A DNA stretch of 64,000 nt. Origin: Welwitschia mirabilis. Taxonomy: Eukaryota > Gnetophyta > Gnetopsida > Welwitschiales. The DNA lies in assembly GCA_051453625.1 (NCBI GenBank), contig JBOZIK010000001.1, positions 176,649,730-176,713,729 of the forward strand, given 5' to 3'. The notes below the pieces were generated by a model. The model was not told the DNA's origin, made no database searches, and saw nothing but the letters and a program-made list of their open reading frames with translations. A program made the position numbers and the translations under genes. Below, piece by piece: positions 24,100-37,516 of the stretch; positions within the stretch are counted from its first letter, which is position 1; every line of letters begins with the position of its first letter.

Positions 24100-25480
24100 G
24101 TTATATCTATTCTAATGAATTAAAAATACCTAGATGTATCTATAGATGAACTGCCTAGTATCTACTAATTAGGCAAATATAATTTACTATAAATCTACTA
24201 CTTGATACAAATCCAATTTATAAGGTATCATATACAATGTCATCTAGTAAGATTTTGGAGGTTAAATGTTAATTGCAAAAGATATTAAGGATTTATCAGA
24301 CTTAGTACCTCAACATTGAGATCACTAGTTATTTTTTTAAGAAATGAATAATATAATAAGGCTCTACAAATATTATAAATAGTTGAAAAAAGTTACTATT
24401 AATAAAAAATACACACTTTCAAGAATTGATGACTTATTCGATTAGATAAAAGTTAAAAATGTTTTATCTAAAATGTATCTAAAGTTAAGATATTATTAAT
24501 TTCACATCAAGGAAGATGATATTTTGAAATAGTATCTAGAACATGTTATTGGTATTATGGATTTAGTCTTATGCATTTTGAATTAAAAAATGTCCTAACA
24601 ATGTTTATGGTATAATGAGAAAGAGTTTTTCACCACTATTTAGATAAATTTATTATCGTCTTCATCGATAATACTCTTATCTACTATAGAACAGAGAAAG
24701 GATGATCTTGGCATTTAGGGATAGTTCCATAGGCTTTTAGAGATCACTAGTTATATTCTAGTGAAAGAAAGTGTTATTTTTGGAAAAGGAAAACTAACTT
24801 TTATGATTATGTTATTACAAGTGATGGGATTTAAGTGGTCATATGTAAGGTAGAAGCAATCTTAACTTGGTCTATACTTAAAAAGGTGACTAAATTATTT
24901 AGTTTTCTATGATTAATAGGTTATTATCAAAGGTTTATGAAGGATTTATTCAAAGTAATTACACCTCTATAAATTTATTCAAGAGAAAGAAGTTTAAATG
25001 GATAGATAAATATGAAAATTCTTTTTAAATATTGAGCAAGGAACTCACTTCTTCTCCCTTATCAATCATGCTAGAAGTAGCTAGGTCATTCTCCATATAT
25101 ACAATTTCATCTTGTAGGGAATATACTATGTTTTAATGCAAGATGAAAGAGTTGTCACTTATAAGTTATGAAAAATTAAGCCTTATGAAAAGAACTATCC
25201 TAGACATAGTCTACAATTAGTTACAAGAGTTCATGAACTTAAGATATGATGACAATATTTATATGAAGAGTAATTTGAAGTTTGAACTAATCACCAAAGT
25301 TTAAAGTATACTTTTAATCAAGAAAATCTTAATATTGAATAGAGTAGATGGTATAGTAGCTTAAAAATTACTACTTTGAGATTAAGTACAATGAATAAAA
25401 AGAAACTAAGGAAGAAGATGCATTAAGTAGTAGGATATATGCAAAATCCATGATTTGTATTAATCATTAGTGGCTTAAAG
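24100..25480 (+). pseudogene. RT and RNase H remnant of the Tekay/Del-type element
   Basis: Near 24288 the reading GFIRLSTST corresponds to the G-F-I-R-P-S-x-S-P-W block. Near 24561-24700 come LMHFELKNV and IIVFIDNTLIYYR, the catalytic block, where F-I-D-D has become F-I-D-N (second Asp lost). Then LIGYYQRFMKDLFKVITPLYKF (near 24915-24985, in two readings), and an RNase H region about 25040-25430 with SYEKLSLMK, and at its end the degenerate V-V-A-D-A-L-S-R equivalent. Stops and frameshifts are frequent. The order and blocks are those of Ty3/gypsy. Confidence 0.8.
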
Positions 25481-25794
25481 ATGTTAAATAATAGTTATAG
25501 TAAGACATATTTTACTTGGAAAAATAAAAATATTAAAGCAAGACATCTTATAAGCTAATTTTTAGTTTACTCATGATATATTTCTGACATTTAAGAAAAA
25601 GTTGTATATTCTAGAAGATGGAAATTTATGAAAATAGGTTTCAAGTAAAAGCCATAGAACAAAATATTTATGACATCTTAGTAGTATTAAGATGATCATA
25701 ATATATCTGAGTAGTTTTTGTGGCTTGATCATAAGAATGACATAGTCGATTTTATCTTCAAGTATCTTGAATTCTAGTAAATGAATGTAGAACA

Positions 25795-26640
25795 TGGATT
25801 AAAGATGGAGGATTAAAATCACATGACATTTTTAAATGGAAATTGAATATTATTAGCATGGATTTTATTATGGAATTACCAAAGGATCGAGTAGGATGTA
25901 ATGCATATCTAACAGTAGTGGATCAATTAATAAAAGTAGCATAATTTTTAGCCATTACTAATAAGATCTAAGTTAAGAAAAATATAATATTATTTATAAA
26001 ATATATTTTTTTGATTATATACATAGCCTTAAAAGATCATCTCTCATTGAGATTCTTGTTTTACTTTTATATTTTTATAAACATTATAATAATCATTAAG
26101 GATTAACTTAAATTTAAGAATAGCTTATCATCCTAAAACAAATGGACAAATAGAATAAGTTAGCTAGGGGTTGGAAAATCTAATATAGGTATCCACATTA
26201 AAGCATCCTAGTAATTGCAATAAGTTGCTATGTATTTTTAAATTTTTGAAAATCAATAGTTATCGTAATTCTATCCAAGTGATACCCTATGATAATTTTA
26301 CTCTAGAAGATGTATAACTTCATTTTTTGGAATGACCCTAACGATAACATTTTTCATTGATCTAAAAATGATTAAGAAAATCAAAAAGCACATGAAAATA
26401 ATTAAGGAAATATTAGGGTAAGAGTTTGATCAATAGAATTAGTATGTAAAGAAACATCCAAAACCCTTAGAATTTAAATTAGTTTAACCATGTCTTCTTT
26501 AATGTTTTACCCATGAGAAATAATGTAATTAGAGGTGTAAAAAAATTAAATTAGCATCTTGGTACATAGGCCCATTCAAGATACTAGTAAGAATAGGTCT
26601 AGTGGCCTACGATTTAGATCTTCCTACTAAATTAAAACAT
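25795..26640 (+). pseudogene. Integrase remnant of the Tekay/Del-type element
   Basis: Near 25852 the frame reads ISMDFIMELPKDRVGCNAY then LTVVDQLIKVA, the first catalytic block with its Asp kept. Near 26125 comes AYHPKTNGQIE, where the usual T-D-G-Q is T-N-G-Q. Near 26550-26650 comes ASWYIGPFKIL then LPTKLKHLHNVFHVSMLKKY, the conserved C-terminal region of plant gypsy integrases (G-P-F/Y and H-N-V-F-H-V-S-x-L-K). The pieces are in different frames. Confidence 0.85.
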
Positions 26641-26734
26641 TTACATAATGTTTTTCATGTGTCCATGCTTAAAAAGTATGCATCCAACCTAATGCATGTT
26701 TTAAAATAGAATAATTTGTAAGCATCAAATGAAT

Positions 26735-26895
26735 GTATCATTCAAGAAGAACCTATAAAATTCTAGGAATAAATGTAAATATCCTATGAAAATATGCAAC
26801 TTTACAAGAGAAGATTAGATGGAGGAATCATTATCCTGACGAAATTACCTAGAAATTAGAAAACAAAATTGAAAATAATTACCATTATTTATTTT
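26735..26895 (+). pseudogene. Chromodomain remnant of the Tekay/Del-type element
   Basis: The reading EEPIKF is followed, in another frame, by KIRWRNHYPDEIT and then KLENKIE with NYHYLF. The pattern matches the Tekay/Del tail, which has an E-x-P-x-x-I-L-D start, a V-x-W-R-N-H centre and a W-E-x-E end followed by Y-P-x-L-F. This supports a chromovirus assignment. Confidence 0.7.
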
Positions 26896-28255
26896 AGTGT
26901 CCTATTTCTAGGAGAAAATGTCCTAGTAGGGAGAACGTGACATTTCAAACTTATTAAGATTCTTATTACATTATTATTAGGCTATTAATTACCATTTTTA
27001 TGGAATGCTAATATAGACATCTGTATTTTGAAATTTTTTTTTGTGAAATATAATAAGTTTTAAAATGCTAACAAAAATAGCTATAACATTTCTATTAATG
27101 TTATGATATGATTGTGATGTTAGAGCAATTCTTTAGCTATGTGAATTAAGATGTGTAATTTTCCTTATCCTTATAGTATTAGTTCACTAAATATAGATTA
27201 TGGTTCACTACATTGAATAAATGGAATGTTAAAATATATAAATATTATACTTGATCTTAGCCTTCACAAAGAACATGTGTTAGTATGTAAACTAATGTAG
27301 TATGGTGTAAGTTAAGATTCTTGAATAGCAAAAGATCCTAGGAAATATTACACAGAAATAAGTTTGAATGATAGATTCATGTATGAAAAATAAAGGCTTA
27401 TGTGAAAATATGTCATTAGTAATAAACGAATTTTCATCATTGCCCTAAAATGTTTAAAGGTATTCTTCATATGTAAAGTTAATAATGGGATGTGCGTTAG
27501 ATATTTTATTAACTTCTTTATTATAACTTAAGTTGCATTATTGGTAAACTTTTAGTTAATGATTATCATTAAAATCATCTAGACCTCCTTGCAACACTCT
27601 TATTTCATAAGAATCTAGAGCCTGATCTAATTAAAACCTATGCAAGAATGATGATATTAACGCATGTGTTTTATTAAGGCTAGAATAATAAATTAGGTGA
27701 TGATTAAAGAATATGAAGATTCCTAACTTATTAAAATAGTATAACTAGAAATGTTTTCATTTATGATTCTTATTCTAGCTTATGAATCAAATATCTACCT
27801 TTGAATTAAATATCTACCTTTAACTCATCATAGGAATGTCTTAAAGATGTTCCTTTCTTTACATTAACTTTATTAAAAAAAATAAAATATTAAAATAGAA
27901 ATTAAAAAAAGATACTTTAAATGCCTTACTATAGTGATATTTGTTTTTTGAAGAGAAAATGTAACAAATCAAGATACATAATCCTTGGTTTAATTATAGC
28001 TAGAAATTTGAAAGTTATATGTTTCTATTTTCTTCAAAGATGTTAATACATGGAATTAATGAAATTTAGAATTAATAGAGGACATATATCAAGCATAGTT
28101 AATATGCAAAATTATGTAAGATAAAGATATGCGATATAAGTATAGTTATTAGTACAACTATAGTGATAGATAGGATATCATAAGAAGAGGTACAGGTCTA
28201 ATAAGAATATATACATATACATATCTCTCTCTTTTCCCTCTTACATATGTGTGTC

Positions 28256-28256
<1 letters not shown>

Positions 28257-28287
<31 letters not shown>

Positions 28288-28300
28288 TGTATGTATGTAT
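28257..28300. repeat. (TATG)n microsatellite
   Basis: About 11 perfect TATG units inside the 3' LTR, at the site homologous to the (TA)n/(GA)n tract at 11729-12220. Confidence 0.9.
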
Positions 28301-29604
28301 AACATTGCAAAGGATGACCAATGTAACCATTAAATTTATCACTACCACTCTTCTTTATCAACTATGATCCCTTCTTAACAGTGTTAACTCCTTTTTTTTC
28401 TCCCCACTGCCATCCTTAGTATTCTTTATTACTAATCTAAGTATATTACTAAGTGATGACATGTGATCTTGTTGATGTAATGCTAGATTAGGGGATAAGA
28501 ATATTTAAAAAATAAAGTGGAGAAAATAATGCAAAGGCCAAAGAAAGATGAGAATTAATTTCTTAGATGATAAATCACAAGCTACAAGCACCACAAAAGG
28601 GGAGGAACATGTGGTTAATAGGCTATATATCTAAAAAACGGTAGGAAAAGGAGTTAGATATAAGTAGATAGATGGATAAGGTCACTAGAAAAACAAGAAA
28701 ACTTGATGTTATAAATAATGAGAGAAGAAGGAAGGGCTAAAACAACAATTTAAAAATAAGGGAATAAAAGAGATCAGTAAGAAAAGCTTAATTTGAAGGT
28801 TTGATAGTGCTTCTTACTAAACAATAACATAGATATAGCAGAAAATAAGATTTGGAGTACAAAATGCTAGGACGATTATGATCTTAAATGATTAAAAAAA
28901 TTGTATAATTCTTCATTATTAAAAGATTATGCATTGAACTTAGCTCAATAAAAGAAAGAAAATTTTCATAATTGTAGTTTAGATTTGAACATGAATTACT
29001 TTAATTATAAATAATGCCATACATAAGAGATGTAATCTCATTTTAGACATAATAAGGCACATCAACTTCATTAAAGTCTTTTACAAAGGTGATTATTTTT
29101 TGTTTGCATTTTAATTTGAGTTGAGAAGGATCATTCATCTTCATGATCTTGTGATTCTTCTATCCTGATTTCTAAAAGTATATTTATCTCCATATTTGAA
29201 ATATTGGTCAACCCAATGTTTATCACCTCTCTTATTCCCCATTAGATAGTTAGAATAGGGTGAGTTAACACATTAGTATTACCTTACTTACATTATCATG
29301 TAAGAGGAGTTTTATGTATACATGAATAAAAATCATTTAGAACTCATGATAGCAAGTCATACGAAGAAATTATGTAATATTAATACATACATCCATACAT
29401 TTATTTCTTCCTTAATGCTATGAGGTAGATATATTAACTACTATTTTGGTTAGATAATTCATAAAAACATGGTACAATTACCAATAATGTCAAATATTCT
29501 AGGGACAAGTTTATTTAATAGGGAATTAAAGAAGTATTACTATTTCTATTATTAGTGTTGTTATTATGTATATGTATATGTATATTTTCCTACATACATA
29601 TATA

Positions 29605-30588
29605 NNNNNNNNNNNNNNNNNNNNNNNNNNNNNNNNNNNNNNNNNNNNNNNNNNNNNNNNNNNNNNNNNNNNNNNNNNNNNNNNNNNNNNNNNNNNNNNN
29701 NNNNNNNNNNNNNNNNNNNNNNNNNNNNNNNNNNNNNNNNNNNNNNNNNNNNNNNNNNNNNNNNNNNNNNNNNNNNNNNNNNNNNNNNNNNNNNNNNNNN
29801 NNNNNNNNNNNNNNNNNNNNNNNNNNNNNNNNNNNNNNNNNNNNNNNNNNNNNNNNNNNNNNNNNNNNNNNNNNNNNNNNNNNNNNNNNNNNNNNNNNNN
29901 NNNNNNNNNNNNNNNNNNNNNNNNNNNNNNNNNNNNNNNNNNNNNNNNNNNNNNNNNNNNNNNNNNNNNNNNNNNNNNNNNNNNNNNNNNNNNNNNNNNN
30001 NNNNNNNNNNNNNNNNNNNNNNNNNNNNNNNNNNNNNNNNNNNNNNNNNNNNNNNNNNNNNNNNNNNNNNNNNNNNNNNNNNNNNNNNNNNNNNNNNNNN
30101 NNNNNNNNNNNNNNNNNNNNNNNNNNNNNNNNNNNNNNNNNNNNNNNNNNNNNNNNNNNNNNNNNNNNNNNNNNNNNNNNNNNNNNNNNNNNNNNNNNNN
30201 NNNNNNNNNNNNNNNNNNNNNNNNNNNNNNNNNNNNNNNNNNNNNNNNNNNNNNNNNNNNNNNNNNNNNNNNNNNNNNNNNNNNNNNNNNNNNNNNNNNN
30301 NNNNNNNNNNNNNNNNNNNNNNNNNNNNNNNNNNNNNNNNNNNNNNNNNNNNNNNNNNNNNNNNNNNNNNNNNNNNNNNNNNNNNNNNNNNNNNNNNNNN
30401 NNNNNNNNNNNNNNNNNNNNNNNNNNNNNNNNNNNNNNNNNNNNNNNNNNNNNNNNNNNNNNNNNNNNNNNNNNNNNNNNNNNNNNNNNNNNNNNNNNNN
30501 NNNNNNNNNNNNNNNNNNNNNNNNNNNNNNNNNNNNNNNNNNNNNNNNNNNNNNNNNNNNNNNNNNNNNNNNNNNNNNNNNNNNNNNN
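29605..30588. other. Assembly gap, 984 N
   Basis: Inside the first copy of the duplicated 3' LTR part, after TATG/ATAC repeats. Confidence 0.99.
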
Positions 30589-30853
30589 ATACCACTTCTT
30601 TTAACATCTTAGGTAGATGTTTGGAATTTATTTTAATATAAATGTATGACCCTATTATGAACATAGTTGACATGCAAATGAATCAAAACCATGATGCATG
30701 AGGTTTCAATTACCTTGTTATCATTTATTTATTTATACTTACTCCTTATGCATGGAAAATTAATATTTTACATGATAAAATATTGTTGAATTCCTTATTT
30801 ATTAAGAGTTATTATAATTCAAGACATATCTTACATATAATATTGTATGTGAT

Positions 30854-31155
30854 TTTTTATTTAATTTTAGAAGTTTCTATGATAATTATAATAGGTTGCA
30901 TTTCTTAATGCACAAGTCATAGGATACCCTTGTATAAAAGCTATGTCATAGTATAGTACCTAGGCTATATTCTATAAAAACAATCTCATAGGATATCCTT
31001 TGCATGTAAATTTATATTTAATTTTATAGGCTTCTATGATAATTGTAACAGATTGCATTTCTTAATACAGAAGTTATAGAATACCATTGTATAAAAATTA
31101 TGTCATATTATAGTGCTTAAGCTAAATTCTATAAAACTATTTGAATATCTATTTA
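30854..31155 (+). repeat. Smaller tandem duplication of about 150 bp in the 3' LTR
   Basis: 30854-31010 and 31011-31155 both run from ttatttaattttata/g through ttgcatttcttaat to ctata-attctataaaa. The 5' LTR (about 14118-14265) and the right copy (about 42400-42540) have this segment once. Confidence 0.75.
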
Positions 31156-32263
31156 AAATTTTCTTTACATTATGGATTTAATGATATGTAACTACATTCT
31201 TACTTATTATTACTTTTCTTAATTAATTTTATTCCATGGAATATTATGCCTCTTATGAAGTGTGCTAATTTTTTTTCATTTAGTAGTTATCCTTAATTTT
31301 ACATCATGGATGATTATATCTTCTACAAACTGTATTATATTCCTGATATTTAATAGTTATCCTTCACCTATAGCATGGATGAATATGTCTCCCATAAGAT
31401 GTGTTGCATTCCTTATTTGACAATTACTTTACTTGCTTAAGTTGTATCATGGATACATATTTCACCTTTGAATTTTTAATCTCATGCACCATGATAAGTT
31501 TTATTATATGTGTATGCTAGTAAAAGGAAAAGCATTGATTTCTTAGAGGATAAATTAGTAGTTGAAAGGGAAATACAAGGAAAGAGTGGATGTATGATGA
31601 GGTGGTATAGTTGGCAACGACAAGGGAAGGGGTTAGCTATAGGTGGGTAGGTGAATAAGATCACCACAGAAGAAAGAAAACTAGACATTATGAATAATAT
31701 AAGGAGACACAACAATTAAAACAACAATAATAAAAAAATAATGTTGTAAGAAAGATTACCAAGCAAAGCTTAGTTTGAAGGATTAATAGCACTCATTATA
31801 CAAGAATGAGATAAATAGAGTAGTAAGGAGGACATGGAGTATATCATCTTATGGTGATGATTATCTTAAATGGCAAAGAAAGAAAACATAAGGATTTTTT
31901 TTTTTTCTATTAAATAACCATGCATTAAGTTAGCTAAATGAAAGTAAGAAATTTTCACAAAGTTTAGATCCAATCTTGAATTACTTACTTTGAAATTAAT
32001 TCCATTCATAAAAGCTACAATCCCATTCTAGATATTTTAGACATTTTAAAGCACATCAATTTCATTCAAAGCCTTTTAAGAGGGTAGTTATTTCTATTGA
32101 AGTTTGAACCTAAGCTAAGAAGGATCATTAGCTTCACTAACATTCATGCCTCAATGATTCTTCTATCATAAATTCTAAATGTATGTTCTTCTCCATTATT
32201 AAAACACTAGTTGACCTAGCCTCTATCACCATCCCTTTTAGTCCATTAGATAACTAGAATAGA

Positions 32264-32268
32264 GTGAG
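32264..32268. repeat. Target site duplication of nested element 2, left copy
   Basis: GTGAG directly before the LTR start. The right copy is GTGTG at 41309-41313. The uninterrupted homologous site in the 5' LTR reads ggGTGAGtccatgcattgg (12954-12972), with one GTGAG only. Confidence 0.75.
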
Positions 32269-33615
32269 TGTTTACATGCAAAAAGTAACATGTAGAGTAA
32301 GCATACTTGTTTAATTTAGCTTAGGTAAATATATTAAAATAGTTATTTTATTATAAAATTATGTCCTTTTTTATTCTTATCATGAATATGAAATTATGAA
32401 TGTTTCCATCACATTTTTAAGTTAATTTCTACCTTCTGAAATACATGCTCCAAAATAAAGGAATTCCATCAAAAAATACTAGTGTCACTATTTAAGCCAC
32501 CGGCGTTGCAAGTATTTCAAGGCAGAATGAATCTAAGTTCATCATTTTATCTAGCAGACTTTATAAAAAATTAAATTAGAAATAATTATCAACCTTGATG
32601 ATATGTGGTAGAGGTGTAAAGTAATACATCATATCAACATGTAACAGTGATGAGAAAGAAGACATGAAAGACATATGGCAATAGCATTTAGTGGAAATAA
32701 CATCATCACCAATGGCTGTATCATCATGATGTTTCATAATAAAACAAAGAATTCCTCTTAAAATCTACATGAAAAAATTATAATGTCCTTCTAATATAAC
32801 CACCAAAAGCATAACCCCCCCTTATGTAACCACTATCAACCATTATAAGCCAAAGATTCCTAAGCCTTCTTACATCTCTAAAGGATTATTATTCCTCATT
32901 GTAAAAGATCTTTGGTTAGCAAAACATGGTGGGACTACGTAGAGCATTAATATGTCATGGCTTTCTAAGCACCTCCCTTGAGAGTGGACTTGTTTTAAGA
33001 CTAGTTTGGAAAGTCTGTTTTAGCTTTGTCTTCCTCTTTTGATGTAATGTATTTCCTAATTTAATACAATAATAATTTTTTCATTCTTTTATTTCTGGTG
33101 CATGTTAACATGATACTTTTAATACTTAGGTTAAACTACATTATTAAGTTTTATCATTACCAAGTGAATTCTCTAAAGTTAACTATTAGTTATATCCCTC
33201 GTCATGCTATAAATATTAAGTACATTTTTCCTTATATTCTATGTTTATTAATGGCTATGAAGGATCAAGTGATATGTGATGAATGAGATTATATTATCAT
33301 GCCTGAACCATCATGACTTAATGATTTAAGCTTATGTTTCAAAATTAAAGTATACCATTAAAGTGAAGGTGGGTTATTGGACAAGCTAATCTAGACTTTG
33401 AAGCATGTTCATCTTCCTACATTAGCAATCAAATTTTATAAAAAATTCTCAAACTATTAATTTTACATTTCTTTTTATTGTAGGATTCTTAATATTTTGT
33501 TACTTTTATTAAGTTTACCTTAAATATCCTTGTGGAAGAGCAAAATTAGCTGCTTATCTAGTTTTTATTGATGTTCACAAATACTACAATGAATAATAGA
33601 ATTCAACTGCAAATA
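32269..33615 (+). repeat. 5' LTR of nested element 2
   Basis: 1347 bp, start TGTTTACATG. It aligns with 39958-41308 throughout. Its TATA region has decayed (atctctaaagg near 32874-32884). Confidence 0.85.
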
Positions 33616-33617
33616 GA

Positions 33618-33637
33618 TTTTACCTTGTTGCCAAGGA
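33618..33637 (+). promoter_or_regulatory. Decayed primer-binding site of nested element 2
   Basis: ttttaccttgttgccaagga corresponds to the ttttggcgccgttgccgggga-type site of plant Athila/Tat elements, two bases after the LTR end. It is followed by ttggtaca, as is common there. Confidence 0.65.
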
Positions 33638-34199
33638 TATTGGTACAGTAGAATTTGAAAAGAAGTATATTTTTTTCTTTCTTGTAATTTATTTAATTTA
33701 TTTTTAAATTTTTGTTGGTTATTACTAGTTCATTTCTAGTGAAATTCAAACTAGTCCTTTTTTTTCTTTTGAGTGTTTAATTCATTTTATTTTCTTTTTA
33801 TTGTTGTGTACTAATTTATTTCTACTAATATTAAAACTAGTCTGATTTAGAGTTTCATTTATTTTTTTCTCTAATCTAAATCATATTTTTACATCTAATA
33901 TTTTTTTATTATAGATCTAATAATTTTCTATAGGTCATAATGAAAACCAAGATTACAAAAGGTGAAAAATTAAATTATAACTTAATTTTATATGCTTTTC
34001 ATTTTTTTATAAATTTTATTTTCATAATGAAATTTTATTTTTTGTCTCATTTATACATTTTTTAGTAAAATTCTGAAAAAGATATTTAGGATTCATTTTT
34101 TCTTCTTTATTTTTAATTTGATTTTTCTTGGCATTTCTATTTTTTCTTAAGTCTTTCATAGCCCCATAATACTAAGTGTTTTATTTAAACATTGTGAAC

Positions 34200-35220
34200 C
34201 TCTTACCTTTTTACCAAGTTATAAATGTCAGACCAACTTGAAGAACTACCTTTCCTAATCTATTTTGCTAGCTCTTTTACTTAGAATCATCTAAAAAGTT
34301 AACTAAACCCTTTATGAACTATTAGGAAACTTTTTATCATCCAAGCCTCCTCTGAAACTTGTCTAAAACTTACATGCATTGGATTTGAGATGATATGGCT
34401 TTCCTAATTAGAAACCCTTTAATAAAAATATGGTTCCTTACATTCAAGATAATAAATAATAGAGAAATTCATCTAGAAACTAATCTAATAATAATCCCCA
34501 AAGAGAATAAAGATCTAATACTTAACCACCAAATCAAAATGCCTAATTCATTTGTTAATACATTTTTAATAATAGTATACCCTAGTCAAATCAAAAATTA
34601 TTGAATGAACAACATGCTTCCTACCTTAATCAGGAAACAACTCAAAACATTTGCTAGAATACATCACAAAATAAAACCAACAACCTCCCTAAGCAAATGC
34701 TTCATGGCTACTTATGACTCTAATGCTTATAACATCCTCATCCATAGTCCAATTACCAGTAGAAAATAGACTAGATTTTAAGGCTTTTACAATATAGTTC
34801 TTATCCTATTTTGATGGCTTAGAAGTAGAAGTTCCTTACCTAAATCTCATGGAATTCAAGTATGTGATATCTACCCTACTATAGTACCCTAACATCTATG
34901 ACACCATTAGACTTCTCTTTTTCCCATTCTTTTTAAAGGAAAAAGCTAAATCTTCATTATACACTCTTAAATCCTCATTAATTATAACATGAGTCAATTT
35001 AAATAAATCTTTTATTCCAATTTTTTTTCAAATCATAAAACTAATGCTTAAAGGTAAGAGATTATAAATTATTAATAAAAAGGTCATGAAACTTTTTCTT
35101 AAGCCTTAGAGAGACTTAAGGATTTATTTCAAAAATTCTCACAACATGTATTCAACCCAAGTAGAGAAATAAGTTTCTTTTATGTTGTATTATCAACCAA
35201 TGATTAGCAATTAGTTAAGA
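34200..35220 (+). pseudogene. Athila/Tat gag remnant, N-terminal part
   Basis: Near 35085-35185 the frame reads ETFS, a stop, then ALERLKDLFQKFSQHVFNP and ISFFYVVL. This matches the Retrotrans_gag core of Athila/Tat elements, with its A-W-E-R-F-K-x-L-L start, P-H-H-G-x-P centre and F-Y-x-G-L end. Upstream, 34395-34604 is open but has no recognisable domain. The gap 35399-35782 removes the following part. Confidence 0.65.
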
Positions 35221-35398
35221 TAATGATTAGAGACAGTTTCTTAAGTCTTATACTAGATGAACTTTGGATTAACTTCAAATAGTAGATAAAAGCTCTAAGA
35301 ACTAGGAAAAGCCTACTTAACCACCTAGATCCGAGGAATCCATTAAGTCCATTGGTGTTTTTAGAGTTTCACATAATTTTAATATTAACAATTAAATA

Positions 35399-35782
35399 NN
35401 NNNNNNNNNNNNNNNNNNNNNNNNNNNNNNNNNNNNNNNNNNNNNNNNNNNNNNNNNNNNNNNNNNNNNNNNNNNNNNNNNNNNNNNNNNNNNNNNNNNN
35501 NNNNNNNNNNNNNNNNNNNNNNNNNNNNNNNNNNNNNNNNNNNNNNNNNNNNNNNNNNNNNNNNNNNNNNNNNNNNNNNNNNNNNNNNNNNNNNNNNNNN
35601 NNNNNNNNNNNNNNNNNNNNNNNNNNNNNNNNNNNNNNNNNNNNNNNNNNNNNNNNNNNNNNNNNNNNNNNNNNNNNNNNNNNNNNNNNNNNNNNNNNNN
35701 NNNNNNNNNNNNNNNNNNNNNNNNNNNNNNNNNNNNNNNNNNNNNNNNNNNNNNNNNNNNNNNNNNNNNNNNNNNNNNNNNN
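35399..35782. other. Assembly gap, 384 N, with identical flanks
   Basis: The phrase cataattttaatattaac (continuing aattaaata) stands on both sides of the N run. Confidence 0.99.
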
Positions 35783-36479
35783 CATAATTTTAATATTAAC
35801 AATTAAATATAATAGTTATTGTTAAGAGTATAACTCATTTCCAGCTCATTTAAATCATCAACCTTTACATTTGAATGTCTTATTTGCCATCTAAACTATA
35901 CAAAACACCTGAATATCCTTCTATAGCCATTTTTAAAAATACTATAAATGAAAAGCTAATACCAAAGGATAGGCAATATAATGAAAAATAACCTAAATAA
36001 TACTTACAAATCCACAAGGAGGAACTACCTAATTTCTTTTGAAGATAAAATAATTCCCATCATTAAAATCATGTTAGTTAACTAAGAAATCCATTTATGC
36101 CATCATTAAACTACTAGAAACGCTCATTACCTACTTCATTGAAGGAATAATTGAGAAACGTTAGGGATAACCAAGCTCAAAATAATTATGACTAAATCCA
36201 AACTAATTGTGATTATGAATGCACTCTTAAGAAACATTCCTCCAGCTTAAGCAACTTTGAACAAACCTCCTAGACCTAAATTGAAATTCTTCAATAAATC
36301 TTTCTTCTCTAAGATAAACATAACCTAGTAAACTCCTCATGATATCATAAGATAAATTAAAAAGGATTTATATTTACAAAAGGATTAAATCCCAACTAGA
36401 TAAAAGAAACTAAGGCCATTCATCTTAGAAGTAGAAAAGGGTTGAATGAACCATTTGACAAAAATACAATTAAAGAAGA

Positions 36480-36790
36480 ATTGACTCCTATAGAAAATAA
36501 TAATAAGGAAGAAACATTAAAATAATATTTGCCTATTTATTAAAAACCTCTACCATTTTCATAATAACTTAGAAAGAAAAATATTAAAAATAAATAATTA
36601 GAAGGTCTAAAAATTTTTAAAGAGGTCAAAATCAACATGCCACTATTAGATGTGATTAAACAAATTCATTCTTATGAAAAATTTCTAAAAGATATTTGTA
36701 CTATTAAGAAGAAAATGCATGTTAAGAAAAAAAATTTTTAGCTTAGCAAATGAGTGTAATTATATAAGATTTTGAACTTCATAGCCATAA
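36480..36790 (+). pseudogene. Athila/Tat gag-protease linker remnant
   Basis: The reading EGLKIFKEVKINMPLLDVIK, then QIHSYEKFLKDICTIKKK (about 36600-36720), matches the conserved stretch just before protease in Athila/Tat polyproteins. Known parts of that stretch are F-K-x-V-x-I-N-x-P, then P-S-Y-A-K-F-L-K-D. The protease that should follow is absent and the sequence passes into untranslated-like DNA, so a deletion begins here. Confidence 0.8.
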
Positions 36791-37395
36791 TAGTTTTGAA
36801 TTTTCCACTTTTTACCCCTTTGGAGAACCCCCTTATGGTAGCACTTTCCAAAGCCTAAACAATTCAGTAACGCCCAAGGATGTTTTTCTTACTACTAATT
36901 ATAACCGTCATTATCCATTCAAACCATTCCACACACCCACTTCATTTTCTATTCACCTCATTATGTGTAATAACCATCCACCTATATTATCTATTCATGA
37001 GTTCCTAAGAGATAATAACCATAATTGATTATTCTTAATGAATAAATCATTAATAATTAGTCACCTTTCATTACAAGTTAGATAGAATTTAAGTTTACTT
37101 TTATTTTTCAAGAAAAGGTTTTTTTATTTTTTGGTAATATTATTAAGATTAGTTTCACTTAAGATCTTCAAATTTGAAAAATGTGGTTGAAGAAGGTAAA
37201 ATCTACTTTTATATTATATTTCATGTTTTTAATCATTGTATGAGGAGAAGATTTTTCTTGATGAGGTTAATAAGCCAAGGACTCCTTCCATGTATATAAA
37301 TAGTTATTGATTATGAGAAGTATAAATCAAAAGAAAATAAATTATCTCTTCTCTAAAAGTACATTATATATTAATCAATTAAATTAGATTTAGTT

Positions 37396-37516
37396 AATTA
37401 CATCAAGGCTATGAATACTCATGGGCAGTGTAGCTCTAACCATTTATTTATGACATGTTCAACTACATCAGGGCTATAGACATTTGTTGGCAATGCAACA
37501 CTAATTTATTTATGAA
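37396..37516 (+). repeat. Two imperfect tandem units of about 60-65 bp
   Basis: 37396-37460 and 37461-37516 both run from aa-tacatca-ggctat through ggca-tg-a to tttatttatga. They lie in the non-coding interior of nested element 2. Confidence 0.75.

Larger units (their letters stand above)
28500..31512 (+). repeat. First copy of the duplicated part of the 3' LTR
   Basis: Contains the blocks found at 12240-14640 of the 5' LTR. At about 31512 the sequence, which has reached the equivalent of 14635 (catcatctgcatatgctca), jumps back to the equivalent of 12240 (attgatttcttagaggataa, compare aattaatttcttagatgata at 28553). That junction is the sign of a tandem duplication. Confidence 0.75.

Noticed and set aside
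29555-30673. Open frames of about 350 codons
   Set aside because: Almost all codons are N from the gap at 29605-30588.
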